From contig NZ_JAPNTZ010000006.1 in assembly GCF_026626335.1 (NCBI RefSeq), positions 124,001 to 188,000 of the forward strand: a stretch of 64,000 nt of DNA. The letters run 5' to 3'. The stretch comes from Paractinoplanes pyxinae (GTDB taxonomy: Bacteria; Actinomycetota; Actinomycetes; Mycobacteriales; Micromonosporaceae). The notes beneath the pieces were generated by a model that did no database searches, was not told the origin of the DNA, and was given only the letters and a program-made list of their open reading frames with translations. Made by a program: the position numbers and the translations under genes. Below, one piece after another: positions 1-9,071 of this stretch (its first letter is position 1; each line of letters begins with the position of its first letter).

Positions 1-1544
1 ACCAGCAGTTCCGTGTTTACGAGGCGGCGGGTGTACGCGTACAGCTGCTCATGGTTGGGCAGCAGCATCGTGAAGTCGCCGTCGACCACGGCCGGCTCGG
101 TGTGCCGCAGGTCGGCCAGCTTGCGGTAGTAGTGGTACACCGAGTCGGGGTCGGCCTGCGCCGCCTCGGCGTTGACCTCCGGGTAGTTCGGGTTGACGGC
201 GAGCCACGGCGTGCCCGTCGTGAAGCCCGCGTGCGCCGAGGCGTTCCACTGCATCGGCGTACGGGCGTTGTCCCGCCCCCGCGCCCGGAGCACCGTCAGC
301 ACTTCCTCCGGCGTACGGCCCTCTTGCTCGACGGCTTGGGCGTACTGGCCCAGCGCCTCGATGTCGCGGAACTCGTCGATCGCCCGGAACGGGTAGTTGG
401 TCATCCCGAGCTCTTCGCCCTGATAGATGTACGGCGTGCCGCGGTGCAGATGCAGCACGGTGCCCAGCATCTTGGCCGACGCCACCCGGTACTCGGCACT
501 GTCGTCGCCGTAGCGGGACACCGCCCGCGGCTGGTCGTGGTTGTTCCAGTAGAGGCTGTTCCAGCCCACCTCGGCCAGCCCGGCCTGCCACCGGTTGAAG
601 ATCGCCTTCAGGTTGGTCAGCTGCAGCGGCATCAGCAGCCAGGGGTCCTCACCGCGGTCGGCCCAGACGTGGTCGAACTGGAACACCATGTCGACCTCGT
701 GCCGCTCAGGGTCGGTGAACAGCTTGGCCTCGTCCACGGTGACGCCGGGCATCTCGCCGACCGTCAGCATCGCGTCGCGGCCGGCGAAGACCTCGCGGTG
801 CATCTCTTGCAGGTATTCGTGCAGGCGCGGGCCGTTGATGAAGCCGGCCGAGCCGTCGCCGTAGAGCGAGCCGGCGGTGAGCCGGCCGTCCGGCAGCGGC
901 ACCACCTTCGAGATCATGTTGATGACGTCCATCCGGAAGCCGTCGATGCCCCGGTCGAGCCACCAGTTCATCATTTCGTAGACCGCGGACCGGACCTCCG
1001 GGTTCTCCCAGTTGAGGTCGGGCTGCTTCTTCGAGAACAGGTGCAGGTAGTACTCGCCGGTCTTCTCGTCGAGTTCCCAGGCCGAGCCGCCGAACACCGA
1101 GCCCCAGTTGGTCGGCTCGGCGCCGGGCGTACCCGGTTCGAGGCCTTCGCGGGCGGGCTGCCACCAGTACCAGTCGCGCTTGGGGTTGTCCTTGCTGGAG
1201 CGGCTCTCGAGGAACCACGGGTGCTCGTCGGAGGAGTGGTTGACGACCAGGTCCATGATCAGCTTCATGCCGCGGGCGTGCACCCCGGCCAGCAGCTCGT
1301 CGAAGATCTCGAGGGTGCCGAAGACCGGCTCGATGTTCTGATAGTCGCTGATGTCGTAGCCGTTGTCGTCCTGCGGGGACGGATAGATCGGTGACAGCCA
1401 GATCACGTCGACGCCGAGGCCGGACAGGTGATCGAGGTGGTCGATGATGCCGCGCAGGTCGCCCATGCCGTCGCCGTCGGCGTCGGCGAAGCTCCGCGGG
1501 TAGATCTGGTAAACAACCGCGCTCTTCCACCAGAGATCCGTCAT
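1..1544 (-). CDS. GH13 alpha-glucosidase (oligo-1,6-glucosidase type), C-terminus beyond window
   Basis: Cytoplasmic enzyme expected to release glucose from short alpha-glucosides. The frame opens at an ATG ending at 1544, preceded by an AGAGAAG ribosome site, and stays open to base 1, giving about 514 residues of a family that is usually 530-560 long, so only the extreme C-terminus is missing. Seen in the translation: N-terminal WWKSAVVYQIYPRSF, nucleophile region DGFRMD, acid/base region TVGEMPG and the NNHDQPR transition-state aspartate. No signal peptide. It is transcribed away from the GT4 gene at 1627. Specificity (isomaltose, trehalose-6-phosphate or sucrose isomer) cannot be read from sequence alone. 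A paralogue lies at 21436-23010. Confidence 0.93.
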   Translation of the reverse strand, partial: MTDLWWKSAVVYQIYPRSFADADGDGMGDLRGIIDHLDHLSGLGVDVIWLSPIYPSPQDDNGYDISDYQNIEPVFGTLEIFDELLAGVHARGMKLIMDLVVNHSSDEHPWFLESRSSKDNPKRDWYWWQPAREGLEPGTPGAEPTNWGSVFGGSAWELDEKTGEYYLHLFSKKQPDLNWENPEVRSAVYEMMNWWLDRGIDGFRMDVINMISKVVPLPDGRLTAGSLYGDGSAGFINGPRLHEYLQEMHREVFAGRDAMLTVGEMPGVTVDEAKLFTDPERHEVDMVFQFDHVWADRGEDPWLLMPLQLTNLKAIFNRWQAGLAEVGWNSLYWNNHDQPRAVSRYGDDSAEYRVASAKMLGTVLHLHRGTPYIYQGEELGMTNYPFRAIDEFRDIEALGQYAQAVEQEGRTPEEVLTVLRARGRDNARTPMQWNASAHAGFTTGTPWLAVNPNYPEVNAEAAQADPDSVYHYYRKLADLRHTEPAVVDGDFTMLLPNHEQLYAYTRRLVNTELL

Positions 1545-1554
1545 GGGTCTTCTC

Positions 1555-1603
1555 TAACACGAGAACGCCGGCTCCAACCGCTGGGCATACTAAGCACGTG
1601 TTA
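1555..1603. promoter_or_regulatory. Divergent promoter region with inverted TAACACG/CGTGTTA motif
   Basis: The 82-base gap between the divergent GH13 and GT4 genes carries TAACACG at 1555-1561 and its exact reverse complement CGTGTTA at 1597-1603. A third CGTGTTA sits at 2663-2669, upstream of the second GT4 gene. Three copies in about 1.1 kb, all before starts of one gene group, suggest a shared regulator site. No matching regulator is visible nearby. Confidence 0.3.
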
Positions 1604-1626
1604 ACTACCTGTACGCGGCATTTGTC

Positions 1627-2628
1627 ATGAAGGTCGCCATGCTGGGCCCGATCGCCTGGCGTACGCCGCCCCTGCACTACGGGCCGTGGGAGCTCGTGAC
1701 CAGCCTGATCACCGAGGGGCTGGTCGAGCGGGGCATCGACGTGACCCTGTTCGCCACCCTCGACTCGATCACCAAGGCCACCCTGGACGGAGTCGCGCCC
1801 AGCGGGTACGAGGAGAACGCCGACCTGGACGGACGGGTGTGGGAGGCGCTGCACATCGGACACGCGCTGGCCCGCTCGGGCGAGTTCGACCTCGTGCACA
1901 ACCACCTGGACTGGCTGCCTCTCGCCTTCTCGCAACAGTGCGAGGCGCCCATGGTGACGACGATCCACGGCTTCTCGGGGCCGAACATCCTGCCCGCGTA
2001 CCGGCGGGCCCGCTCGGCCTTCGTCTCGATCTCGGACAGCGACCGCTCCCCCGACCTGGACTACCTCGGCACGGTGCACCACGGCATCGACCTCGACGGG
2101 CTGCCGCTGTCGCAGAACGGCGGAGAGGACCTGATCCTGTTCGGGCGCATCCATCCCGACAAGGGCACCGACCTGGCCCTCGATATCGCCGCGAAGGCGG
2201 GCCGGCGGCTGGTGATGTGCGGGATCGTGCAGGACCGGGCGTTCTTCGAGGAGCTGATCGAGCCGCGGATCGACGGCGACCGGGTGGTCTATCTGGGCTC
2301 GGTCGGCCCGGACGAGCGGGGCGCGATCCTCGGTTCCGGACTGGCGCTGCTGCACCCGATCCGGTTCGCCGAGCCGTTCGGACTGTCGGTGGTGGAGTCG
2401 ATGGCCTGCGGGACGCCCGTCATCGCGTTCCGCAAGGGGTCCATGCCGGAAGTGGTTGACGAGGGCGTAACCGGGTATCTGGTCTCGAATGTCGACGAAG
2501 CGGTCACCGCCGTCGACCGGGTGCGAGACCTCGACCGGGCGGCCTGCGCGGGCCGCGCCCGGCGCCGCTTCTCCCGCGATCGCATGGTCGAGGACTACCT
2601 GGCGATTTACCGGAAAATCGTCGGCTGA
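1627..2628 (+). CDS. GT4-family glycosyltransferase
   Basis: Predicted retaining glycosyltransferase of 333 residues with two Rossmann domains (GT-B fold), cytoplasmic. The N-terminus (MKVAMLGPIAWRTPPLHYGP) gives the acceptor-side domain with a glycine-rich loop. The donor domain has GRIHPDKGTDLA and the GT4 EX7E motif in EPFGLSVVES near residue 255, followed by ACGTPVIAF. The start is ATG 1627; no good ribosome site precedes it. It is the first of four codirectional genes, all apparently for synthesis or turnover of one glycoside. Donor and acceptor are unknown. The annotation often given to such proteins is glycosyltransferase family 4. Confidence 0.9.
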   Translation: MKVAMLGPIAWRTPPLHYGPWELVTSLITEGLVERGIDVTLFATLDSITKATLDGVAPSGYEENADLDGRVWEALHIGHALARSGEFDLVHNHLDWLPLAFSQQCEAPMVTTIHGFSGPNILPAYRRARSAFVSISDSDRSPDLDYLGTVHHGIDLDGLPLSQNGGEDLILFGRIHPDKGTDLALDIAAKAGRRLVMCGIVQDRAFFEELIEPRIDGDRVVYLGSVGPDERGAILGSGLALLHPIRFAEPFGLSVVESMACGTPVIAFRKGSMPEVVDEGVTGYLVSNVDEAVTAVDRVRDLDRAACAGRARRRFSRDRMVEDYLAIYRKIVG

Positions 2629-2785
2629 ATGGGCTTTCTTGTTAACGTCGTAATGTGAATTGCGTGTTAATCCGGGCCATTTCCCGGATCTCCGCAATGG
2701 CGTTTGCGCGCGCCCGGCACAGCCCTGTCCGGGTGCGCTGAGCCGTGCTGCGGACAGGCAGCCGCAGAGCGAGAAAGGCCTAGTC

Positions 2786-3928
2786 ATGCCCGCGACGTAC
2801 GGTTTTCTGAGTACCTATCCGCCGACCCAATGTGGTTTGGCCACCTTCAATGCCGCACTGGCCACGCATCTGAACACGAACGGCGGCTCCGGCGTCGTCC
2901 GGCTGCTCGCGAGCGACAGTGTCAGCGGCGGCATCGAACTGGACCGGGGCGCTCCCAGAACCGTGCACACCTGGCACACCGACACCCCCGGCGGCTGGCG
3001 CACCGCGGCCGCCGCACTCAACCGCTTCGACGTGGCGATCCTGCAGCACGAGTACGGCATCTACCCCGGTGACGCCGGCAACGAGGTGCTGCCGCTGCTG
3101 CGCGCGCTGCAGGTGCCCTCGATCGTCGTGCTGCACACCGTGCTCAGCTCGCCCGACCCGCTGCAGCGGCAGGTGCTCGAGCAGATCGCGGCCACCGCCG
3201 ACGCCGTGGTCACCATGACCGACACCGCCCGGCAGCGGCTGACCGCCGGGTACGACGTCGACCCGCGCAAGATCTCGGTGATCCCGCACGGCGCGGCCAG
3301 CCGCGGCACCGGCCCACGCGAGGAGCACGACCGTCCGCACCTGCTCACGTGGGGCCTGCTCGGCCCGGGCAAGGGCATCGAATGGGCGCTGCGGGCACTG
3401 GCCTTGATCGAGAAGGAAAACCCGGTCTACACGGTCGCCGGTCGTACGCACCCGAAGGTTCTCGAGCAGTTCGGCGACGCCTACCGCGACTCGCTGAAGG
3501 CGCTCGCCGCCGACCTCGGGATCACCGACTCGGTGTGCTGGAACGACGCGTACCTGGAAGAGGACGACCTGACCCGGCTGATCCGCTCGGCCGACGTGGT
3601 GGTGCTGCCGTACGACTCGACCGAGCAGGTCACCTCGGGCGTCCTGATCGAGGCGGTCGGGGCCGGCATCCCGGTCGTCGCGACCGAGTTCCCGCACGCC
3701 GTGGAGCTGCTGGCCGACGGCCCCGGCCTGCTCGTGCCGCACCAGGACCCGGAGGCGATGGCCTCGGCGATCCGGCACGTGCTGGCCGAGCCGGGCCTGC
3801 CCGGGCGGCTCACCGGCCTGGCCGGCGGCCCCACCCTGCGCTGGCCCGCGGTCGCCGCGCGCTACCAGGCCCTGGCCAACGGCCTGCTGGCCACCCGGTC
3901 CCCGCTGGCCGCGTCGGTTCCGGCGTGA
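2786..3928 (+). CDS. GT4-family glycosyltransferase, second of cluster
   Basis: A 380-residue GT-B glycosyltransferase beginning MPATYGFLSTYPPTQCGLAT. The ATG at 2786 is chosen because GAGAAAGG (2771-2778) lies the right distance upstream; an open frame extends further 5' but has no comparable site. The donor domain shows GPGKGIEWALRAL and the C-terminal TSGVLIEAVGAGIPVVATE region typical of GT4. The stop overlaps the next start by four bases (GTGA at 3925-3928), so it is translationally coupled to the helical-barrel protein. Proteins beginning STYPPTQCGLATF are commonly found beside GH130 genes in bacteria; this is from memory of family contexts. Confidence 0.9.
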   Translation: MPATYGFLSTYPPTQCGLATFNAALATHLNTNGGSGVVRLLASDSVSGGIELDRGAPRTVHTWHTDTPGGWRTAAAALNRFDVAILQHEYGIYPGDAGNEVLPLLRALQVPSIVVLHTVLSSPDPLQRQVLEQIAATADAVVTMTDTARQRLTAGYDVDPRKISVIPHGAASRGTGPREEHDRPHLLTWGLLGPGKGIEWALRALALIEKENPVYTVAGRTHPKVLEQFGDAYRDSLKALAADLGITDSVCWNDAYLEEDDLTRLIRSADVVVLPYDSTEQVTSGVLIEAVGAGIPVVATEFPHAVELLADGPGLLVPHQDPEAMASAIRHVLAEPGLPGRLTGLAGGPTLRWPAVAARYQALANGLLATRSPLAASVPA

Positions 3929-5019
3929 TCACGGCCGCCGGCGGGCTGCGCCTGGTCCCGCCCCCGATCCAGCTGGCCGACGCCCCGCCACCCGACTGGA
4001 GTCACGTCGCCCGCCTGTCCGACGACACCGGATTGCTCGAGCACGCCCGCAACGCGATCGTCCGGCGCGAGCACGGCTACTGCGTGGACGACGTGTCCCG
4101 GGGGCTGCTGCTGATCAGCCGCGAGCCGCGGCCGACGGTCCAGCTGGTCGGCCTGGCCGAGCGCTACCTGGCCTTCCTGACCCACGCCCAGGGGCCGGAG
4201 GGCGGCTTCCGCAACCGGTTCTCGTTCGAGCGGCGCTGGGAGGACGAGCCCTCGCTGGGCGACTGGTGGGGACGCGCGCTGTGGGGGCTGGGCACGGCGG
4301 CCGCCCGCTCGACCGTGCCGTGGATCCGGCGCGAGGCGATGAACGCTTTCCTCATCGGCTGCCGGGCCCGGTCGCCGTGGTCGCGGGCCATGGCGTTCGC
4401 CGGCCTGGGCGCGGCCGAGGTGCTGCGGGCCGATCCGCGCGCCCGCGAGGCGGCCGAGGTGCTGGCCGACGCGGCCACGGTGATCGGGCTGCCGTCGAAG
4501 AAAGAGCCGGACTGGGTCTGGCCCGAGCCCGAGCTGACGTACGCCAACCCGGCCCTGCCCGAGGTGCTGATCGCCGCCGGTGACCTGCTGGGCGACGAGA
4601 CCCTGCTGCGCTCGGGGCTCAAGATGCTGGCCTGGCTGTGCCGGGAGCAGGACAACGGCGGGCACCTGTCGGTGGTGCCGGTCGGCGGCTGGCGGCCCGG
4701 CGTGCCCAAGCACCGCTTCGACCAGCAGCCGATCGAGGCCGCGGCCACCGCCGACGCCTGCGCCACCGCGGCCGCGGTCACCGGCGACGAGCGCTGGGAC
4801 GAGCAGCTTTTCCGGGCGATCGCCTGGTTCCTGGGCGACAACGACGGTCAGACGACGATGTACGACCCGCTAACCGGTGGATGTTATGACGGACTGACGG
4901 CAACTGGTCCTAATGTGAATCAAGGAGCCGAATCCACCCTCGCGCTCGTCTCCACGCTGCAGCATGCCCGCACGCTGGCGACCCGGAGCGCGACCCGACC
5001 GTCAGGCGGCCTAGCGTGA
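3925..5019 (+). CDS. (alpha/alpha)-barrel glycosidase-like protein, function unknown
   Basis: A 364-residue protein starting with GTG inside the GTGA overlap with the upstream GT4 gene. It is rich in helices with regularly spaced Trp, Tyr and acidic residues (GYCVDDVSRGLLL near 50, GDWWGRALWGLG near 110, RFDQQPIEAAATADA near 265, MYDPLTGGCYDGL near 315), which fits an (alpha/alpha)6 toroid as in GH127-, GH88- or epimerase-type enzymes. No signal peptide or membrane segment. It is sandwiched between glycosyltransferases and a GH130 gene with overlaps on both sides, so it very likely acts on the same sugar. The exact family is not recognised and the reaction is unknown. Confidence 0.85.
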   Translation: MITAAGGLRLVPPPIQLADAPPPDWSHVARLSDDTGLLEHARNAIVRREHGYCVDDVSRGLLLISREPRPTVQLVGLAERYLAFLTHAQGPEGGFRNRFSFERRWEDEPSLGDWWGRALWGLGTAAARSTVPWIRREAMNAFLIGCRARSPWSRAMAFAGLGAAEVLRADPRAREAAEVLADAATVIGLPSKKEPDWVWPEPELTYANPALPEVLIAAGDLLGDETLLRSGLKMLAWLCREQDNGGHLSVVPVGGWRPGVPKHRFDQQPIEAAATADACATAAAVTGDERWDEQLFRAIAWFLGDNDGQTTMYDPLTGGCYDGLTATGPNVNQGAESTLALVSTLQHARTLATRSATRPSGGLA

Positions 5020-6569
5020 CCGCAACCATGAATACTCAAGACACGATCACCCGCCACGACGTCGTCATGCAGCCGGACGGCCGGCGCGTCGTGATCAAGC
5101 TGTTCGTCCCCGGTGAGGACTCGCAGACCGTCAAGAACCGGGCCGGCCGCCTGATCGAGCGCATCCTGCAGCTCGACGAGGAAGAGATCGGCCGGCTGCT
5201 CGACGACGTGCTGACCCGCTTCGGCGGCCGGCACCACGATCTGCTCGGCACGTTCCAGCACCACTACGAGCTGGTGCAGCACCGGGTGCCGCCCGAGATC
5301 GAGCTGTCGCCGACCGCGCGCTCGCTGATCGGCGCGTACTTCAGCCACGAGTTCGCCGTCGAGGCGGCCGCGCTGTGCAACCCGTCGATGGTCGAGCACC
5401 CCGACCAGGCCGGCCTCGAGCCGGGCGAGCTGCGGGTGGCGATCAGCCTGCGGCAGATCGGCGAGGGGCACATCTCGTCCATCGGGTTCTGCTCGGCCGT
5501 GCTCGGCCCGGGCGACACCCTGCGCATGGAGGACCGGGGCGGCCCGCTCCTGGTCGGCCAGCGGGTCGGCGCCACGCACTGGAAGAACCAGCTGGCGGCG
5601 GCGCTGATCGATGCCGAGATCGACAACGAGGCGTCCTCGTACGTGGTCTCGGTGCTGCCCGAGCGGTTCACCGACGTCGAGTTCGAGGACACGATCGCTC
5701 ACATCCCGGGCGAGCTGCTGGCCCGGCCGCACTCGCAGGAGACGATCGACCGGATCCGGCACATCGTCAGCGAGGACTACGCGCTGCAGTTCCCGTGCGC
5801 GGTGCCGCTGCACCAGCGGGTGATGTGGCCCGCGACCCCGGCCGAGAGCAACGGCATGGAAGATGCACGGTTCGTGCGGGTGACCGACCCGGACGGCCGG
5901 CACGTCTACCAGGCCACCTACACCGCGTACGACGGAAGGCAGATCTCGGGCCGGGTGATCTTCTCGCGCGACCTGCGGCACTTCGAGGTGACCCGGCTCA
6001 GCGGGCCGGCCGCGGCCAACAAGGGCGTGGCACTGTTCCCCCGCTACATCAACGGCAAGAAGATGGCGCTCTGCCGCTCCGACGGCGAGACGCTGGGCCT
6101 GGCCGTGCGGGACGACCAGCACCGGTGGCAGCCGTCGCAGCCGCTGCTCATGCCGCACCGCGGGTGGGACCTGATCCAGGTCGGCAACTGCGGCTCGCCG
6201 ATCGAGACCGAGGCCGGGTGGCTGGTGCTGACCCACGGCGTCGGCCCGATGCGGCGGTACGCGATCGGGGCCATGCTGCTGGACCTGGACGACCCGTCGA
6301 AGGTGATCGCCGACCTGCCCGAGGGCCTGATCGACCCGGACGACATCGAGCGCGAGGGCTACGTGCCGAACGTGCTCTACTCGTGCGGCGGGCTCGTGCA
6401 CGACGGGCGGTTCTGGATGCCGTACGGGGCCAGCGACGTGCGCATCGGGTTCGCCAGCATGCCGCTGGACGCGCTGCTGGCCCGCATGGTGCCGGTCGGC
6501 CGCAAGGTCAGCGGGCGTCGTGCACCAGCAGGGCGATCTGCACCCGGTTCGTCAGCGACAGCTTCGTGA
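5016..6569 (+). CDS. GH130-family glycosidase or phosphorylase
   Basis: A 517-residue cytoplasmic protein of the GH130 (mannoside phosphorylase / beta-1,2-mannosidase) superfamily. Residues 1-150 form an extra N-terminal helical region; the five-bladed propeller follows. Visible family signatures are NGMEDARFV near residue 285 (the GxEDxR motif), KGVALFPRYINGKKMAL near 340 and GSPIETEAGWLVLTHGVG near 395. GTG 5016 overlaps the preceding stop (GTGA) and has AGGCGG six bases upstream; ATG 5028 is an alternative. The last 62 bases overlap the convergent response regulator gene, and the final about 20 residues look like low-complexity read-through. Whether it phosphorolyses or hydrolyses, and which mannoside, is not determinable. 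Confidence 0.88.
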   Translation: MTATMNTQDTITRHDVVMQPDGRRVVIKLFVPGEDSQTVKNRAGRLIERILQLDEEEIGRLLDDVLTRFGGRHHDLLGTFQHHYELVQHRVPPEIELSPTARSLIGAYFSHEFAVEAAALCNPSMVEHPDQAGLEPGELRVAISLRQIGEGHISSIGFCSAVLGPGDTLRMEDRGGPLLVGQRVGATHWKNQLAAALIDAEIDNEASSYVVSVLPERFTDVEFEDTIAHIPGELLARPHSQETIDRIRHIVSEDYALQFPCAVPLHQRVMWPATPAESNGMEDARFVRVTDPDGRHVYQATYTAYDGRQISGRVIFSRDLRHFEVTRLSGPAAANKGVALFPRYINGKKMALCRSDGETLGLAVRDDQHRWQPSQPLLMPHRGWDLIQVGNCGSPIETEAGWLVLTHGVGPMRRYAIGAMLLDLDDPSKVIADLPEGLIDPDDIEREGYVPNVLYSCGGLVHDGRFWMPYGASDVRIGFASMPLDALLARMVPVGRKVSGRRAPAGRSAPGSSATAS

Positions 6570-7221
6570 AGATCCGCGACACGTACGCCTTGACGGTGGC
6601 CGTGCTCATCAGGAGTTCCGTGGCGATCTCGTGATTGGTGCGGCCCTCGGCGATCAGCCGGGCCACGTCGTTCTCGCCGGGGCTGAGCCGGGCCAGGGCC
6701 GTTCGCGCCCGATCGCGGCCCGGGTCGGCCCCGGACACCATGCCGATCATCTTGCGCAGCACCTCGGGCGACATCATCGGCTCGCCCGCGGCCACCCGGC
6801 GCACGGCGTCGGCGATCTCGCGCGGCGGGGTGTGCTTGAGCAGGAAGCCGCCCGCCCCGGCGCGCAACGCCCGCAGCACGTGCTCGTCGGTGTCGAACGT
6901 GGTCAGCACGATGACCTGAGGCGCGTCCGGGCGGCGGCGCAACGACTCGGTGGCGCTCAGCCCGTCCAGGCCCGGCATGCGGATGTCCATCAGCACGACG
7001 TCGGGCCCGTGGGTGTTGACGGCCGACGCCACCTCGGTGCCGTCGGTGACCGCGCCCACCACCTCGATGTCGTCGAACGCGCCCAGCATCATCGTCAGCC
7101 CGGCCCGCACGAGAGCATCGTCGTCGACCAGCAGAACCCGGGTCGTTCGGCCGGCCGCGGCCGGCGCCCCGGCACCGGGAGCGCCCGCGGACACCGGCTT
7201 TTCGTCGCTCACGTCGACCAC
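6508..7221 (-). CDS. NarL/FixJ-family response regulator
   Basis: A 237-residue two-component response regulator. A Gly/Ala/Pro-rich leader (1-25) precedes the receiver domain; the phospho-acceptor is Asp79 in VVLMDIRMP, with the acidic pocket at LVDDDALVR (31-39). The LuxR-type helix-turn-helix is at about 172-235 (LSPGENDVARLIAEGRTNHE). It lies directly downstream of its histidine kinase, overlapping it by 13 bases. The 3' end overlaps the GH130 gene by 62 bases on the other strand. Targets are unknown; genes of this type commonly control neighbouring transporters or their own operon. Confidence 0.95.
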   Translation of the reverse strand: MVDVSDEKPVSAGAPGAGAPAAAGRTTRVLLVDDDALVRAGLTMMLGAFDDIEVVGAVTDGTEVASAVNTHGPDVVLMDIRMPGLDGLSATESLRRRPDAPQVIVLTTFDTDEHVLRALRAGAGGFLLKHTPPREIADAVRRVAAGEPMMSPEVLRKMIGMVSGADPGRDRARTALARLSPGENDVARLIAEGRTNHEIATELLMSTATVKAYVSRIFTKLSLTNRVQIALLVHDAR

Positions 7222-8312
7222 GGCAGCCAGGCTCTCAGATGGAACTCGCCGCCCGTGGTCGGGCCGTGCTCCAGGCGCCCACCCGCCAGCTGCACCCGCT
7301 CGCGCAGCCCGGCCAGGCCGACGCCGGCCCCCGGCATGGCCGGCCCCGGCGCGGTGAGGACGTTGCGGACCGCGACATCGAGCCCGTGTCCGGCGCCGCC
7401 GCTGATCGCCACCCGGACCGGGGCGCCGGGCGCATGCTTACGGGCGTTGGTCAGCGCCTCTTGCACGATGCGGTAGGCGTGCCGGCCCACCGACACGGGC
7501 ACCCCCTCGCCGCCGTCGAGTTCCAGGCCCACCTCGGCCCCGGCCGACCGGGACTGTTCCACCAGGGCCGGAACGTCGCCCAGGGTGGGCTGCGGCCGGT
7601 CCTCAGCCGGGGCGCGCAGCATATGGATCACGGACCGAAGATCCTCGAGCGCGTCGTGCGCGGTCTCGCGGATCAGCCCGGCTGCGCGCTGCTCGTCGCC
7701 GGACGCCTCCCGGCGTACCTCCAAAGCGCCGGCATGGACGGCCAGCAGCGAAAGTCGATGAGCGAGCACGTCGTGCATCTCGCGGGCCAGGCGCTCGCGC
7801 TCGGCCAGCCGGGCCTGCTCGATGCGCAGGCGCTGACCCTCCTCGGCCTGGCGGGCCCGCTCGGCCCACGAGGCGACCAGCTGGCGGTGCGAGCGGATGA
7901 GCATGGCGATCGCCACCAGGCTGACGTGCAGCAGGACGAGGAAGGTGACGGTCTCGTAGAAGAGCCGGGTGCTGCCCAGCGCGAGGAAGTAGATCGAGCT
8001 CACCAGCACGGCGTGCAGCGCGACCAGCCCGGCCGTCACCCACGGGCGGCGGCGCAGCCCGACGGCGAACAGCGCGATCGGGGTGGCGCCCATCGGCATG
8101 GCGAACAGGATGCCGAGCGGGATGAGGACCAGAGCCAGCGTGACCGGACGACTGCGCCGGAACAGGACCAGACCGGCCACGGCCAGCGCGCCGGTGGCGA
8201 CCTCGGCCGCCACGGGAGCGCCGTCACCCTCGCCGATCGAGGTGGCCAGGAAGAAGAGGCCCAGCGCGACGGCCACGGCGGCCAGCGCGATCTCGGTCAG
8301 CCATCTCTTCAT
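7209..8312 (-). CDS. Membrane sensor histidine kinase (HisKA_3)
   Basis: A 367-residue sensor kinase paired with the response regulator just downstream. Residues 1-140 contain about five membrane helices with no large extracellular domain, so it probably senses an envelope or membrane signal. The dimerisation/phospho-acceptor box is REMHDVLAHRLS with His180. The HATPase_c domain follows, with the N-box near EALTNARKHAPG and the G-box near AGVGLAGLRERVQL. Start ATG 8312 is placed six bases after a TAGCGT element (complement of 8319-8324), consistent with leaderless transcription. Confidence 0.95.
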   Translation of the reverse strand: MKRWLTEIALAAVAVALGLFFLATSIGEGDGAPVAAEVATGALAVAGLVLFRRSRPVTLALVLIPLGILFAMPMGATPIALFAVGLRRRPWVTAGLVALHAVLVSSIYFLALGSTRLFYETVTFLVLLHVSLVAIAMLIRSHRQLVASWAERARQAEEGQRLRIEQARLAERERLAREMHDVLAHRLSLLAVHAGALEVRREASGDEQRAAGLIRETAHDALEDLRSVIHMLRAPAEDRPQPTLGDVPALVEQSRSAGAEVGLELDGGEGVPVSVGRHAYRIVQEALTNARKHAPGAPVRVAISGGAGHGLDVAVRNVLTAPGPAMPGAGVGLAGLRERVQLAGGRLEHGPTTGGEFHLRAWLPWST

Positions 8313-8318
8313 GCCCCG

Positions 8319-8324
8319 ACGCTA
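8319..8324 (-). promoter_or_regulatory. -10 element (TAGCGT) of the two-component operon
   Basis: On the minus strand TAGCGT fits the TAnnnT actinobacterial -10 and lies six bases before the ATG at 8312, the arrangement of leaderless mRNAs. The rest of the 108-base divergent gap (8313-8420) shows no other clear signal. Confidence 0.45.
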
Positions 8325-8420
8325 CCGACGGCGTACGACAAAAAGCAGTCGACTTTGGTCTACGCCGCCTCGACCCGAGTCGGTATCGGCCGGCCCGCCG
8401 CCGCCGGAAGACTCGGTGGC

Positions 8421-9071
8421 GTGCTGGAACAGGAAACGACCGTGCCGACGCCCTGGTGGTCGAGGGTGCTCGTGTGGCTGCTGCTGCCGGTCGCCGGGGC
8501 CGCCCTGCTGTGGGGGATCCTCTGGCTGATCGACCGGCTGCCCTTCGGCGGTCCGTTCAATTTCGTCCGCGAGCTGCCCGAGCCGTGGGATCTGGTGGTG
8601 GCGCTCGGCATCGGCTTCGTCCTCGGGCTGATCTTCGCGGCGCTGGTCGACGCCGAGTCGCTGACCGTGCGGATCACGCCGACCGAGGTCGTGCTGACCC
8701 GGCCCGGGCATCGGCGCGAGGTGCCCAAGGGCGAGATCGCGCTGGCCTTCCCCGACCGTGACCAGCTGGTGCTGCTCGGGCGCACCGGGCGCGAGCTGGC
8801 CCGCGAGCCGAACCACCTGTCGAAGCAGAAGCTGAGCGCGGCGTTCGGCGCGCGCGGGGTGGCCTGGGCCGAGAAGGATCCGTACCTCGAGGCGTACCGG
8901 CGCTGGGTGCCCGGTCTGCCCGACCTGCCCGACGCAGTGTTCACCGCCCGGCAGAAGGCGATCGCGGCGGGCGACGACGACGATGCGCGTGAGCTGCGCG
9001 AGGAGCTGGGCCGCCTGGGCTTCGTGGTGCGCGACGAGAAGAAGCGTCAGTACTGGCGGCGCGCCTCCTGA
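8421..9071 (+). CDS. YqeB-like membrane protein
   Basis: A 216-residue protein with two membrane helices near the N-terminus (residues about 13-40 and 57-78: VLVWLLLPVAGAALLWGILW and the DLVVALGIGFVLGLIFAALV stretch), followed by a soluble basic/acidic domain containing LTVRITPTEVVLTRPGHRRE and a C-terminal helical part ending YWRRAS. This resembles the uncharacterised YqeB family of actinobacteria. GTG 8421 follows GGAAG at 8405-8409; a second GTG at 8442 preceded by AGGAAA is equally possible. The 3' end overlaps the convergent methyltransferase by 25 bases. Function unknown. Confidence 0.8.
   Translation: MLEQETTVPTPWWSRVLVWLLLPVAGAALLWGILWLIDRLPFGGPFNFVRELPEPWDLVVALGIGFVLGLIFAALVDAESLTVRITPTEVVLTRPGHRREVPKGEIALAFPDRDQLVLLGRTGRELAREPNHLSKQKLSAAFGARGVAWAEKDPYLEAYRRWVPGLPDLPDAVFTARQKAIAAGDDDDARELREELGRLGFVVRDEKKRQYWRRAS

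Noticed and set aside
706..2787. Long minus-strand open frame of about 690 codons across the GH13 and GT4 genes
   Set aside because: It runs antisense through one real gene and out of frame in another; low-complexity translation, no family features.
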